Assembly: GCF_051014685.1 (NCBI RefSeq)
Contig: NW_027478717.1
Coordinates: 558,001-622,000 of the forward strand
Reading direction: 5' to 3'
Length of the DNA stretch: 64,000 bases
From: Ptiloglossa arizonensis
Lineage: Eukaryota > Arthropoda > Insecta > Hymenoptera > Colletidae
In this document: one piece after another, positions 49,801-62,100 of the stretch
Position numbering within the stretch: the first letter of the stretch is position 1
Layout of the letters: every line of letters begins with the position of its first letter
Translations under genes and position numbers: made by a program
The notes under the pieces: model-generated
What the model was told of the DNA's origin: nothing
The model's input: only the letters and a program-made list of their open reading frames with translations
Database searches by the model: none

Positions 49801-51847
49801 TTTTCGCAATTCTGCTGCTCCAAACGCTTAACCAGAATGGCCTAGGGAAAAAATGCACATACTCTTGTAATCGGGCGAGTTTCTACTTTCAGATGCAATA
49901 GGAATTTTTGGGTTAGGTCAATCCGTTCGCGAGATATGGGAGTTTGAAGCCAAGAAATGGTAGAGAAGGCAAAAAATTTTTCACAATTCTGCTGCTCCAA
50001 ACGCTTAACCAGAATGACCTAGGGAAAAAATACACATACCGTTGTAATCGGGCGAGTTTCTACTTTCAGATGCAATAGGAATTTTTGGGTTAGGTCAATC
50101 CGTTCGCGAGATATGGGAGTTTGAAGCCAAGAAATGGTAGAGAAGGCAAAAAATTTTTCACAATACTGCTGCTCCAAACGCTTAACCAGAATGACCTAGG
50201 GAAAAAATACACATACCGTTGTAATCGGGCGCGTTTCTACTTTCAGATGCAATAGGAATTTTTGGGTTAGGTCAATCCGTTCGCGAGATATGGGACTTTG
50301 AAGCCAAGAAATGGTTGAGAAGGCAAAAAATTTTTCGCAATTCTGCTGCTCCAAACGCTTAACCAGAATGGCCTAGGGAAAAAATACACATACCTTTGTA
50401 ATCGGGCGAGTTTCTACTTTCAGATGCAATAGGAAATTTTGGGTTACCTCATTCCGTTCGCGAGATATGGGAGTTTGAAGCTAAGAAATGGTTGAGAAGA
50501 CAACAAATTTTTCGCACTTCTGCTGCTCCAAACGCTTAACCAGTATGGCCTAGGAAAAAAATACACATACCGTTGTAATCGGGCGAGTTTCTACTTTCAG
50601 GTGAAATAGGAATTTTTGGGTTAGGTCAATCCGTTCGCGAGATATGGGACTTTGAAGCCAAGAAATGGTTGAGAAGGCAAAAAATTTTTCGCAATTCTGC
50701 TGCTCCAAACGCTTAACCAGAATGGCCTAGGGAAAAAATACACACACCGTTGTAATCGGGCGAGTTTCTACTTTCAGATGCAATAGGAATTTTTGGGTTA
50801 GGTCAATCCGTTCGCGAGATATGGGAGTTTGAAGACAAGAAATGGTTGCGAAGGCAAAAAATTTTTCGCAATTCTGCTGCTCCGAACGCTTAACCAGAAT
50901 GGCCTAGGGAAAAAATACACATACCGTTGTAATGGGGCGAGTTTCTACTTTCAGATGCAATAGGAAATTTTGGGTTACGTCAATCCGTTCGCGAGATATG
51001 GGAGTTTGAAGCTAAGAAATGGTTGAGAAGACAACAAATTTTTCGCACTTCTGCTGCTCCAAACGCTTAACCAGAATGGCCTAGGGAAAAAATACACATA
51101 CCGTTGTAATCGGGCGAGTTTCTACTTTCAGATGCAATAGGAATTTTTTGGGATAGGTCAGTCCGTTCGCGAGATATGAGACTTTGAAGCCAAGAAATGG
51201 TTGAGAAGGCAAAAAATTTTTCGCAATTCTGCTGCTCCAAACGCTTAACCAGAATGGCCTAGGGAAAAAATACACATACCGTTGTAATCGGGCGAGTTTC
51301 TACTTTCAGATGCAATAGGAAATTTTGGGTTACGTCAATCCGTTCGCGAGGTGTGGGAGTTTGAAGCTAAGAAATGGTTGAGAAGACAACAAATTTTTCG
51401 CAATTCTGCTGCTCCAAACGCTTAACCAGAATGGCCTATGGAAAAAATACACATACCGTTGTAATCGGGTGAGTTTCTACTTTCAGATGCAACAGGAATT
51501 TTTGGGTTAGGTCAATCCGTTCGCGAGATATGGGAGTTTGAAGCCAAGAAATGGTTGAGAAGGCAAAAAATTTTTCGCAATTCTGCTGCTCCAAACGCTT
51601 AACCAGAATGGCCTAGGGAGAAAATATACATACCGCTGTAATCGGGCGAGGTTCTACTTTCAGATGCAACAGGAATTTTTGGGTTAGGTCAATCCGTTCG
51701 CGAGATATGGGAGTTTGAAGCCAAGAAATGGTTGAGAAGGCAAAAAATTTTTCGCAATTCTGCTGCTCCAAACGCTTAACCAGAATGGCCTAGGGAAAAA
51801 ATACACATACCGTTGTAATCGGGCCAGTTTCTACTTTCAGATGAAAT
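49193..51847 (+). repeat. 15-monomer HOR, unit 2
   Basis: It repeats the previous unit at +2,655 bp. Its first 608 bp are also the end of 43-mer copy B, and the copy B match stops at 49,846 while the 15-mer match continues. This places the two exchange events in overlapping sequence. Confidence 0.9.
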
Positions 51848-52438
51848 AGGAATTTTTGGGTTAGGTCAATCCGTTCGCGAGATATGGGAGTTTGAAGCCA
51901 AGAAATGGTTGAGAAGACAAAAAATTTTTCGCAATTCTGCTGCTCCAAACGCTTAACCAGAATGGCCTATGGAAAAAATACACATACCGTTGTAATCGGG
52001 TGAGTTTCTACTTTCAGATGCAACAGGAATTTTTGGGTTAGGTCAATCCGTTCGCGAGATATGGGAGTTTGAAGCCAAGAAATGGTTGAGAAGGCAAAAA
52101 ATTTTTCGCAATTCTGCTGCTCCAAACGCTTAACCAGAATGGCCTAGGGAGAAAATATACATACCGCTGTAATCGGGCGAGGTTCTACTTTCAGATGCAA
52201 CAGGAATTTTTGGGTTAGGTCAATCCGTTCGCGAGATATGGGAGTTTGAAGCCAAGAAATGGTTGAGAAGGCAAAAAATTTTTCGCAATTCTGCTGCTCC
52301 AAACGCTTAACCAGAATGGCCTAGGGAAAAAATACACATACCGTTGTAATCGGGCCAGTTTCTACTTTCAGATGAAATAGGAATTTTTGGGTTAGGTCAA
52401 GCCGTTCGCGAGATATGGGAGTTTGAAGCCAAGAAATG
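51848..52438 (+). repeat. 15-monomer HOR, partial unit 3 (591 bp)
   Basis: Agrees with the start of unit 2 until 52,438, then aatggtagag replaces aatgcgtgag. About 3.3 monomers of the HOR are present. Confidence 0.85.
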
Positions 52439-55400
52439 GTAGAGAAGGCAAAAAATTTTTCGCAATTCTGCTGCTCCAAACGCTTAACCAGAATGGCCTA
52501 GGGAAAAAATACACATACCGTTGTAATCGGGCGAGTTTCTACTTTCAGATGCAATAGGAAATTTTGGGTTAGGTCAATCCGTTCGCGAGATATGGGAGTT
52601 TGAAGCCAAGAAATGCGTGAGAAAGCAAAAAATTTTCGCAATTCTGCTGCTCCAAACGCTTAACCAGTATGGCCTAGGAAAAAAATACACATACCGTTGT
52701 AATCGGGCGAGTTTCTACTTTCAGGTGAAATAGGAATTTTTGGGTTAGGTCAATCCGTTCGCGAGATATGGGACTTTGAAGCCAAGAAATGGTTGAGAAG
52801 GCAAAAAATTTTTCGCAATTCTGCTGCTCCAAACGCTTAACCAGAATGGCCTAGGGAAAAAATACACACACCGTTGTAATCGGGCGAGTTTCTACTTTCA
52901 GATGCAATAGGAATTTTTGGGTTAGGTCAATCCGTTCGCGAGATATGGGAGTTTGAAGACAAGAAATGGTTGCGAAGGCAAAAAATTTTTCGCAATTCTG
53001 CTGCTCCGAACGCTTAACCAGAATGGCCTAGGGAAAAAATACACATACCGTTGTAATGGGGCGAGTTTCTACTTTCAGATGCAATAGGAAATTTTGGGTT
53101 ACGTCAATCCGTTCGCGAGATATGGGAGTTTGAAGCTAAGAAATGGTTGAGAAGACAACAAATTTTTCGCACTTCTGCTGCTCCAAACGCTTAACCAGAA
53201 TGGCCTAGGGAAAAAATACACATACCGTTGTAATCGGGCGAGTTTCTACTTTCAGATGCAATAGGAATTTTTTGGGATAGGTCAGTCCGTTCGCGAGATA
53301 TGAGACTTTGAAGCCAAGAAATGGTTGAGAAGGCAAAAAATTTTTCGCAATTCTGCTGCTCCAAACGCTTAACCAGAATGGCCTAGGGAAAAAATACACA
53401 TACCGTTGTAATCGGGCGAGTTTCTACTTTCAGATGCAATAGGAAATTTTGGGTTACGTCAATCCGTTCGCGAGGTGTGGGAGTTTGAAGCTAAGAAATG
53501 GTTGAGAAGACAAAAAATTTTTCGCAATTCTGCTGCTCCAAACGCTTAACCAGAATGGCCTATGGAAAAAATACACATACCGTTGTAATCGGGCGAGTTT
53601 CTACTTTCAGATGCAACAGGAATTTTTGGGTTAGGTCAATCCGTTCGCGATATATGGGAGTTTGAAGCCAAGAAATGGTTGAGAAGGCAAAAAATTTTTC
53701 GCAATTCTGCTGCTCCAAACGCTTAACCAGAATGGCCTAGGGAAAAAATACACATACCATTGTAATCGGGCGAGTTTCTACTTTCAGATGCAATAGGAAA
53801 TTTTGGGTTACGTCAATCCGTTCGCGAGGTATGGGGGTTTGAAGCTAAGAAATGGTTGAGAAGACAACAAATTTTTCGCAATTCTGCTGCTCCAAACGCT
53901 TAACCAGAATGGCCTATGGAAAAAATACACATACCGTTGTAATCGGGTGAGTTTCTACTTTCAGATGCAACAGGAATTTTTGGGTTAGGTCAATCCGTTC
54001 GCGAGATATGGGAGTTTGAAGCCAAGAAATGGTTGAGAAGGCAAAAAATTTTTCGCAATTCTGCTGCTCCAAACGCTTAACCAGAATGGCCTAGGGAGAA
54101 AATATACATACCGCTGTAATCGGGCGAGTTTCTACTTTCAGATGCAACAGGAATTTTTGGGTTAGGTCAATCCGTTCGCGAGATATGGGAGTTTGAAGCC
54201 AAGAAATGGTTGAGAAGGCAAAAAATTTTTCGCAATTCTGCTGCTCCAAACGCTTAACCAGAATGGCCTTGGGAAAAAATACACATACCGTTGTAATCGG
54301 GCCAGTTTCTACTTTCAGATGAAATAGGAATTTTTGGGTTAGGTCAAGCCGTTCGCGAGATATGGGAGTTTGAAGCCAAGAAATGGTAGAGAAGGCAAAA
54401 AATTTTTCGCAATTCTGCTGCTCCAAACGCTTAACCAGAATGGCCTAGGGAAAAAATACACATACCGTTGTAATCGGGCGAGTTTCTACTTTCAGATGCA
54501 ATAGGAAATTTTGGGTTAGGTCAATCCGTTCGCGAGATATGGGAGTTTGAAGCCAAGAAATGCGTGAGAAAGCAAAAAATTTTCGCAATTCTGCTGCTCC
54601 AAACGCTTAACCAGAATGGCCTAGGGAAAAAATGCACATACTCTTGTAATCGGGCGAGTTTCTACTTTCAGATGCAATAGGAATTTTTGGGTTAGGTCAA
54701 TCCGTTCGCGAGATATGGGAGTTTGAAGCCAAGAAATGGTAGAGAAGGCAAAAAATTTTTCACAATTCTGCTGCTCCAAACGCTTAACCAGAATGACCTA
54801 GGGAAAAAATACACATACCGTTGTAATCGGGCGAGTTTCTACTTTCAGATGCAATAGGAATTTTTGGGTTAGGTCAATCCGTTCGCGAGATATGGGAGTT
54901 TGAAGCCAAGAAATGGTAGAGAAGGCAAAAAATTTTTCACAATACTGCTGCTCCAAACGCTTAAACAGAATGGCCTAGGGAAAAAATACACATACCTTTG
55001 TAATCGGGCGAGTTTCTACTTTCAGATGCAATAGGAAATTTTGGGTTACCTCATTCCGTTCGCGAGATATGGGAGTTTGAAGCTAAGAAATGGTTGAGAA
55101 GACAACAAATTTTTCGCACTTCTGCTGCTCCAAACGCTTAACCAGTATGGCCTAGGAAAAAAATACACATACCGTTGTAATCGGGCGAGTTTCTACTTTC
55201 AGGTGAAATAGGAATTTTTGGGTTAGGTCAATCCGTTCGCGAGATATGGGACTTTGAAGCCAAGAAATGGTTGAGAAGGCAAAAAATTTTTCGCAATTCT
55301 GCTGCTCCAAACGCTTAACCAGAATGGCCTAGGGAAAAAATACACACACCGTTGTAATCGGGCGAGTTTCTACTTTCAGATGCAATAGGAATTTTTGGGT

Positions 55401-55680
55401 TAGGTCAATCCGTTCGCGAGATATGGGAGTTTGAAGACAAGAAATGGTTGCGAAGGCAAAAAATTTTTCGCAATTCTGCTGCTCCGAACGCTTAACCAGA
55501 ATGGCCTAGGGAAAAAATACACATACCGTTGTAATGGGGCGAGTTTCTACTTTCAGATGCAATAGGAAATTTTGGGTTACGTCAATCCGTTCGCGAGATA
55601 TGGGAGTTTGAAGCTAAGAAATGGTTGAGAAGACAACAAATTTTTCGCACTTCTGCTGCTCCAAACGCTTAACCAGAATG
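52439..55680 (+). repeat. Rearranged pieces of the 43-mer and 15-mer blocks
   Basis: A patchwork. 52,665-53,510 copies 50,541-51,386 (2,124 bp, 12 monomers, so three monomers are missing relative to the 15-mer). 53,510-53,880 copies 45,890-46,260, including the rare cataccattg variant. 54,440-54,960 resembles 44,520-45,050. 54,970-55,680 copies about 50,380-51,080, with the acctcattccg marker at 55,047. Junctions keep the monomer phase. Confidence 0.8.
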
Positions 55681-58183
55681 GACTAGGGAAAAAATACACA
55701 TACCGTTGTAATCGGGCGAGTTTCTACTTTCACACGCAACAGGAATTTTTGGGTTAGGTCTATCCGTTCGCGAGATATGGCAGTTTGAAGCCAAGAAATG
55801 GTTGAGAAGGCAAAAAATTTTTCGCACTTCTGCTGCTCCAAACGCTTAACCAGAATGGCCTAGGAAAAAAATACACATACCGCTGTAGTCGGGCGAGTTT
55901 ATACTTTCAGATGTAATAGGACTTTTTGGGTTAGGTCCATCCGTTCGCGAGATATGGCAGTTTGAAGCCAAGAAATGGTTGAGAAGGCAAAAAATTTTTC
56001 GCAATTCTGCTGCTCCAAACGCTTAACCAGAATGGCCTAGGGAAAAAATACACACACCGTTGTAATCGGGCGAGTTTCTATTTTCAGATGCAATAGGAAT
56101 TTTTGGGTTAGGTCAATCCGTTCGCGAGATATGGGAGTGAGAAGACAAGAAATGGTTGAGAAGGCAAAAAATTTTTCGCAATTCTGCTGCTCCAAACGCT
56201 TAACCAGAATGGCCTAGGGAAAAAATACACATACCGTTGTAATCGGGCGAGTTTCTACTTTCAGATGCAATAGGAATTTTTTGGATAGGTCAATCCGTTC
56301 GCGAGATATGAGACTTTGAAGCCAAGAAATGGTTGAGAAGGCAAAAAATTTTTCGCAATTCTGCTGCTCCAAACGCTTAACCAGAATGGCCTAGGGAAAA
56401 AATACGCATACCGTTGTAATCGGGCGAGTTTCTACTTTCAGATGCAATAGGAATTTTTGGGTTATGTCAATCCATTCGCGAGATATGAGAGTTTGAAGAC
56501 AAGAAATGGTTGAGAAGGCAAAAAATTTTTCGCAATTCTGCTGCTGCAAACGCTTAACCAGAATGCCCTAGGGAAAAAATACACATACCGTAGTAGTCGG
56601 GCTAGGTTCTAGTTTCAGATGCAATAGGAATTTTTGGGTTAGGTCAATCCGTTCGCGAGATATGGGAGTTTGAAGCAACGAAATGGTTGAGAAGGCAACA
56701 AATTTTTCGCAATTCTGCTGCTCCAAACGCTTAACCAGAATGGCCTAGGGAAAAAATACACATACCGTTGTAATCGGGCGAGTTTCTACTTTCAGATGCA
56801 ATAGGAATTTTTGGGTTAGGTCAATCCGTTCGCGAGATATGGGAGTTTGAAGCCAAGAAATGGTTGAGAAGGCAAAAAATTTTTCGCAATTCTGCTGCTC
56901 CAAACGCTTAACCAGAATGGCCTAGGGAAAAAATACACATACCGTTGTAATCGGACGAGTTTCTACTTTCAGGTGCAATAGGAATTTTTGGGTTAGGTCA
57001 ATCCGTCGCGAGATATGGGACTTTGAAGCCAAGAAATGGTTGAGAAGACAACAAATTTTTCGCAATTCTGCTGCTCCAAACGCTTAACCAGAATGGACTA
57101 GGGAAAAAATACACATACCGTTGTAATCGGGCGAGTTTCTACTTTCACACGCAACAGGAATTTTTGGGTTAGGTCTATCCGTTCGCGAGATATGGGAGTT
57201 TGAAGCCAAGAAATGGTTGAGAAGGCATACAATTTTTCGCAATTCTGCAGATCCAAACGCTTAACCAGAATGCCCTAGGGAAAAAATACACATACCGCTG
57301 TAGTCGGGCGAGTTTATACTTTCAGATGCAATTGGAATTTTTGGGTTAGGTCCATCCGTTCGCGAGATATGGCAGTTTGAAGCCAAGAAATGGTTGAGAA
57401 GGCAAAAAATTTTTCGCAATTCTGCTGCTCCAAACGCTTAACCAGAATGGCCTAGGGAAAAAATACACATACCGTTGTAATCGGGCGAGTTTCTACTTTC
57501 AGATGCAATAGGAGTTTTTGGGTTAGGTCAATCCGTTCGCGAGATATGGGAGTTTGTAGCCAAGAAATGGTTGAGGAGGCAACTAATTTTTCGCAATTCT
57601 GCTGCTCCAAACGCTTAATCAGAATGGCCTAGGGAAAAAATACACATACCGTTGTAATCGGGCGAGTTTCTACTTTCAGACGCAGCAGGAATTTTTGGGT
57701 TTGGTCAATCCGTTCGCGAGATATGGGACTTTGAAGCCAAGAAATGGTTGAGAAGACAACAAATTTTTCGCAATTCTGCTGCTCCAAACGCTTAACCAGA
57801 ATGGACTAGGGAAAAAATACACATACCGTTGTAATCGGGCGAGTTTCTACTTTCACACGCAACAGGAATTTTTGGGTTAGGTCTATCCGTTCGCGAGATA
57901 TGAGAGTTTGAAGCCAAGAAATGGTTGAGAAGGCATACAATTTTTCGCAATTCTGCAGATCCAAACGCTTAACCAGATTGCCCTAGGGAAAAAATACACA
58001 TACCGCTGTAGCCGGGCGAGTTTATACTTTCAGATGCAATTGGAATTTTTGGGTTAGGTCCATCCGTTCGCGAGATATGGCAGTTTGAAGCCAAGAAATG
58101 GTTGAGAAGGCAAAAAATTTTTCGCAATTCTGCTGCTCCAAACGCTTAACCAGAATGGCCTAGGGAAAAAATACACATACCGT
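55681..58183 (+). repeat. Right-edge monomer families
   Basis: The monomer spectrum changes at about 55,680. Cacacgcaac monomers followed by gtctatccg, ggcatacaattttt, gcagatccaaacgc, gtagtcgggcgagtttatac and gtccatccgttcgcgagatatggcag monomers return, as in the left 25 kb. A pair of such blocks at 57,010-57,470 and 57,690-58,150 lies about four monomers apart. The 56,806-56,982 monomer is close to the overall consensus. Confidence 0.8.
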
Positions 58184-59599
58184 TGTAATCGGGCGAGTTT
58201 CTACTTTCAGATGCAATAGGAATTTTTGGGTTAGGTCAATCCGTTCGCGAGATATGAGAGTTTGAAGACAAGAAATGCTTGAGAAAGCAAAACATTTTTC
58301 GCAGTTCTGCTGCTCCAAACGCTTAACCAGAATGGCCTTGGGAAAAAATACACATACCCTTGTAATCGGGCGAGTTTCAACTTTCAGATGCAATAGGAAT
58401 TTTTGGGTTAGGTCAATCCGTTCGCGAGATATGGGAGTTTGAAGCCAAGAAATGGTAGAGAAGGCAAAAAATTTTTCACAATTCTGCTGCTCCAAACGCT
58501 TAACCAGAATGACCTAGGGAAAAAATACACATACCGTTATAATCGGGCGAGTTTCTACTTTCAGATGCAATAGGAATTTTTGGGTTAGGTCAATCCGTTC
58601 GCGAGATATGGGACTTTGAAGCCAAGAAATGGTTGAGAAGGCAAAAAACTTTTCGCAATTCTGCTGCCCCAAACGCTTAACCAGAATGGCCTAGGGAAAA
58701 AATACCCACACCGTTGTAATCGGGCGAGTATCTACTTTCAGATGCAATAGGAATTTTTGGGTTAGGTCGATCCGTTCGCGAGATATGGGAGTTTGAAGAC
58801 AAGAAATGGTTGAGAAGGCAAAAAATTTTTCGCAATTCTGCTGCTCCGAACGCTTAACCAGAATGGCCTAGGGAAAAAATACACATACCGTTGTAATCGG
58901 GCGAGTTTCTACTTTCAGATGCAACAGGAATTTTTGGGTTAGGTCAATCCGTTCGCGAGATATGGGAGTTTGACGACAAGAAATGGTTGAGAAGGCAAAA
59001 AATTTTTCGCAATTCTGCTGCTGCAAACGCTTAACCAGAATGCCCTAGGGAAAAAATACACATACCGAAGTAGTCGGGCGAGTTTCTACTTTCAGATGCA
59101 ATAGGAATTTTTGGGTTAGTTCAATCCGTTCGCGAGATATGGGAGTTTGAAGCCAAGAAGTGGTTGAGAAGGCAAAAAATTTTTCGCAATTCTGCTGCTG
59201 CAAACGCTTAACCAGAATGGCCTAGGGAAAAAATACACATACCGTTGTAATCGGGCGAGTTTCTACTTTCAGATGCAATAGGAATTTTTGGGATATGTCA
59301 ATCCGTTCGCGAGATATGGGAGTTTGAAGCCAAGAAATGGTTGAGAAGGCATACAATTTTTCGCAATTCTGCAGATCCAAACGCTTAACCAGAATGCCCT
59401 AGGGAAAAAATACACATACCGTAGTAGTCGGGCGAGGTTCTACTTTCAGATGCAATAGGAATTTTTGGGTTAGGTCAATCCGTTCGCGAGATATGGGAGT
59501 TTGAAGACAAGAAATGGTTGAGAAGGCAAAAAATTTTTCGCAATTCTGCTGCTCCAAACGCTTAACCAGAATGGCCTATGGAAAAAATACACATACCGC
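58184..59599 (+). repeat. 8-monomer tandem duplication, copy 1 (1,416 bp)
   Basis: It matches 59,600 onward at exactly 8 x 177. Shared rare markers are gaagacaagaaatgcttgagaaagc, gggcgagtatctac, ctgccccaaacgc, gagtttgacgacaag, cataccgaagtagtcggg and aagaagtggttg. Differences such as aaaacattttt, cgcagttc and gtttcaactttc in copy 1 show it is older than the 43-mer and 50-mer events. Confidence 0.88.
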
Positions 59600-60613
59600 T
59601 GTAATCGGGCGAGTTTCTACTTTCAGATGCAATAGGAATTTTTGGGTTAGGTCAATCCGTTCGCGAGATATGAGAGTTTGAAGACAAGAAATGCTTGAGA
59701 AAGCAAAAAATTTTTCGCAATTCTGCTGCTCCAAACGCTTAACCAGAATGGCCTTGGGAAAAAATACACATACCCTTGTAATCGGGCGAGTTTCTACTTT
59801 CAGATGCAATAGGAATTTTTGGGTTAGGTCAATCCGTTCGCGAGATATGGGAGTTTGAAGCCAAGAAATGGTAGAGAAGGCAAAAAATTTTTCACAATTC
59901 TGCTGCTCCAAACGCTTAACCAGAATGACCTAGGGAAAAAATACACATACCGTTATAATCGGGCGAGTTTCTACTTTCAGATGCAATAGGAATTTTTGGG
60001 TTAGGTCAATCCGTTCGCGAGATATGGGACTTTGAAGCCAAGAAATGGTTGAGAAGGCAAAAAACTTTTCGCAATTCTGCTGCCCCAAACGCTTAACCAG
60101 AATGGCCTTGGGAAAAAATACACACACCGTTGTAATCGGGCGAGTATCTACTTTCAGATGCAATAGGAATTTTTGGGTTAGGTCGATCCGTTCGCGAGAT
60201 ATGGGAGTTTGAAGACAAGAAATGGTTGAGAGGGCAAAAAATTTTTCGCAATTCTGCTGCTCCGAACGCTTAACCAGAATGGCCTAGGGAAAAAATACAC
60301 ATACCGTTGTAATCGGGCGAGTTTCTACTTTCAGATGCGACAGGAATTTTTGGGTTAGGTCAATCCGTTCGCGAGATATGGGAGTTTGACGACAAGAAAT
60401 GGTTGAGAAGGCAAAAAATTTTTCGCAATTCTGCTGCTGCAAACGCTTAACCAGAATGCCCTAGGGAAAAAATACACATACCGAAGTAGTCGGGCGAGTT
60501 TCTACTTTCAGATGCAATAGGAATTTTTGGGTTAGTTCAATCCGTTCGCGAGATATGGGAGTTTGAAGCCAAGAAGTGGTTGAGAAGGCAAAAAATTTTT
60601 CGCAATTCTGCTG
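59600..60613 (+). repeat. 8-monomer tandem duplication, copy 2 (partial, 1,014 bp)
   Basis: About 5.7 monomers follow copy 1 before the match ends at 60,614 (tgctggtcc against tgctgctgc). The break leads into a cgcatatcgttctaatcggg monomer that is also found near 61,360. Confidence 0.88.
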
Positions 60614-62100
60614 GTCCAAACGCTTAACCAGAATGGCCTAGGGAAAAAATACGCATATCGTTCTAATCGGGCGAGTTTCTACTTTCAGACGCAGCAGGAA
60701 TTTTTGGGTTTGTCAATCCGTTCGCGAGATATGGGACTTTGAAGCTAAGAAATGGTTGAGAAGACAACAAATTTTTCGCAATTCTGCTGCTCCAAACGCT
60801 TAACCAGAATGGACTAGGGAAAAAATACACATACCTTTGTAATCGGGCGAGTTTCTACTTTCACACGCAACAGGAATTTTTGGGTTTGTCAATCCGTTCG
60901 CGAGATATGGGACTTTGAAGCTAAGAAATGGTTGAGAAGACAACAAATTTTTCACAATTCTGCAGATCCAAACGCTTAACCAGAATGCCCTAGGGAAAAA
61001 ATACACATACCGCTGTAGTCGGGCGAGTTTATACTTTCAGATGCAATTGGAATTTTTGGGTTAGGTCCATCCGTTCGCGAGATATGGCAGTTTGAAGCCA
61101 AGAAATGGTTGAGAAGGCAATAAATTTTTCACACTTCTGCTGCTCCAATCGCTTAACCAGAATGGCCTAAGGGAAAAATACACGTACCGATGTAATCGGG
61201 CGAGTTTCTACTTTCAGATGCAATAGCAATTTTTGGGTTATGTCAATCCATTCGCGAGATATGAGAGTTTGACGACAAGAAATGGTTGAGAAGGCGAAAA
61301 ATTTTTCGCAATTCTGCTGCTGCAAACGCTTAACCAGAATGCCCTAGGGAAAAAATACGCATATCGTTCTAATCGGGCGAGTTTCTACTTTCAGACGCAG
61401 CAGGAATTTTTGGGTTTGGTCAATCCGTTCGCGAGATAAGGGACTTTGAAGCTAAGAAATGGTTGAGAAGACAACAAATTTTTCGCAATTCTGCTGCGCC
61501 AAACGCTTAACCAGAATGGACTAGGGAAAAAATACACATACTCTTGTAATCGGGCGAGTTTCTACTTTCACACGCAACAGGAATTTTTGGGTTAGGTCAA
61601 TCCGTCCGCGAGATATGGGAGTTTGAAGCCAAGAAATGGTTGAGAAGACAAAAAATTTTTCGCAATTCTGCTGCTCCAAACGCTTAACCAGAATGGCCTA
61701 TGGAAAAAATACACATACCGTTGTAATCGGGCGAGTTTCTACTTTCAGATGCAACAGGAATTTTTGGGTTAGGTCAATCCGTTCGCGAGATATGGGAGTT
61801 TGAAGCCAAGAAATGGTTGAGAAGACAAAAAATTTTTCGCAATTCTGCTGCTCCAAACGCTTAACCAGAATGGCCTATGGAAAAAATACACATACCGTTG
61901 TAATCGGGTGAGTTTCTACTTTCAGATGCAACAGGAATTTTTGGGTTAGGTCAATCCGTTCGCGAGATATGGGAGTTTGAAGCCAAGAAATGGTTGAGAA
62001 GGCAAAAAATTTTTCGCAATTCTGTTGCTCCAAACGCTTAACCAGAATGGCCTAGGGAAAAAATACACATACCGTTGTAATCGGGCGAGTTTCTACTTTC
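60614..62100 (+). repeat. Right-edge monomers, including a pair of 176-bp monomers
   Basis: Two neighbouring monomers share a 1-bp loss in gggtttgtcaatcc (60,706 and 60,882, 176 bp apart), a small local duplication. The monomer near 61,120-61,180 carries aataaattttt, ccaatcgctt and cctaagggaaaaatacacgtacc, otherwise seen only in the 11-mer HOR of the left side. From 61,560 the monomers resemble 20-24 kb and 29-31 kb types. Confidence 0.75.
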
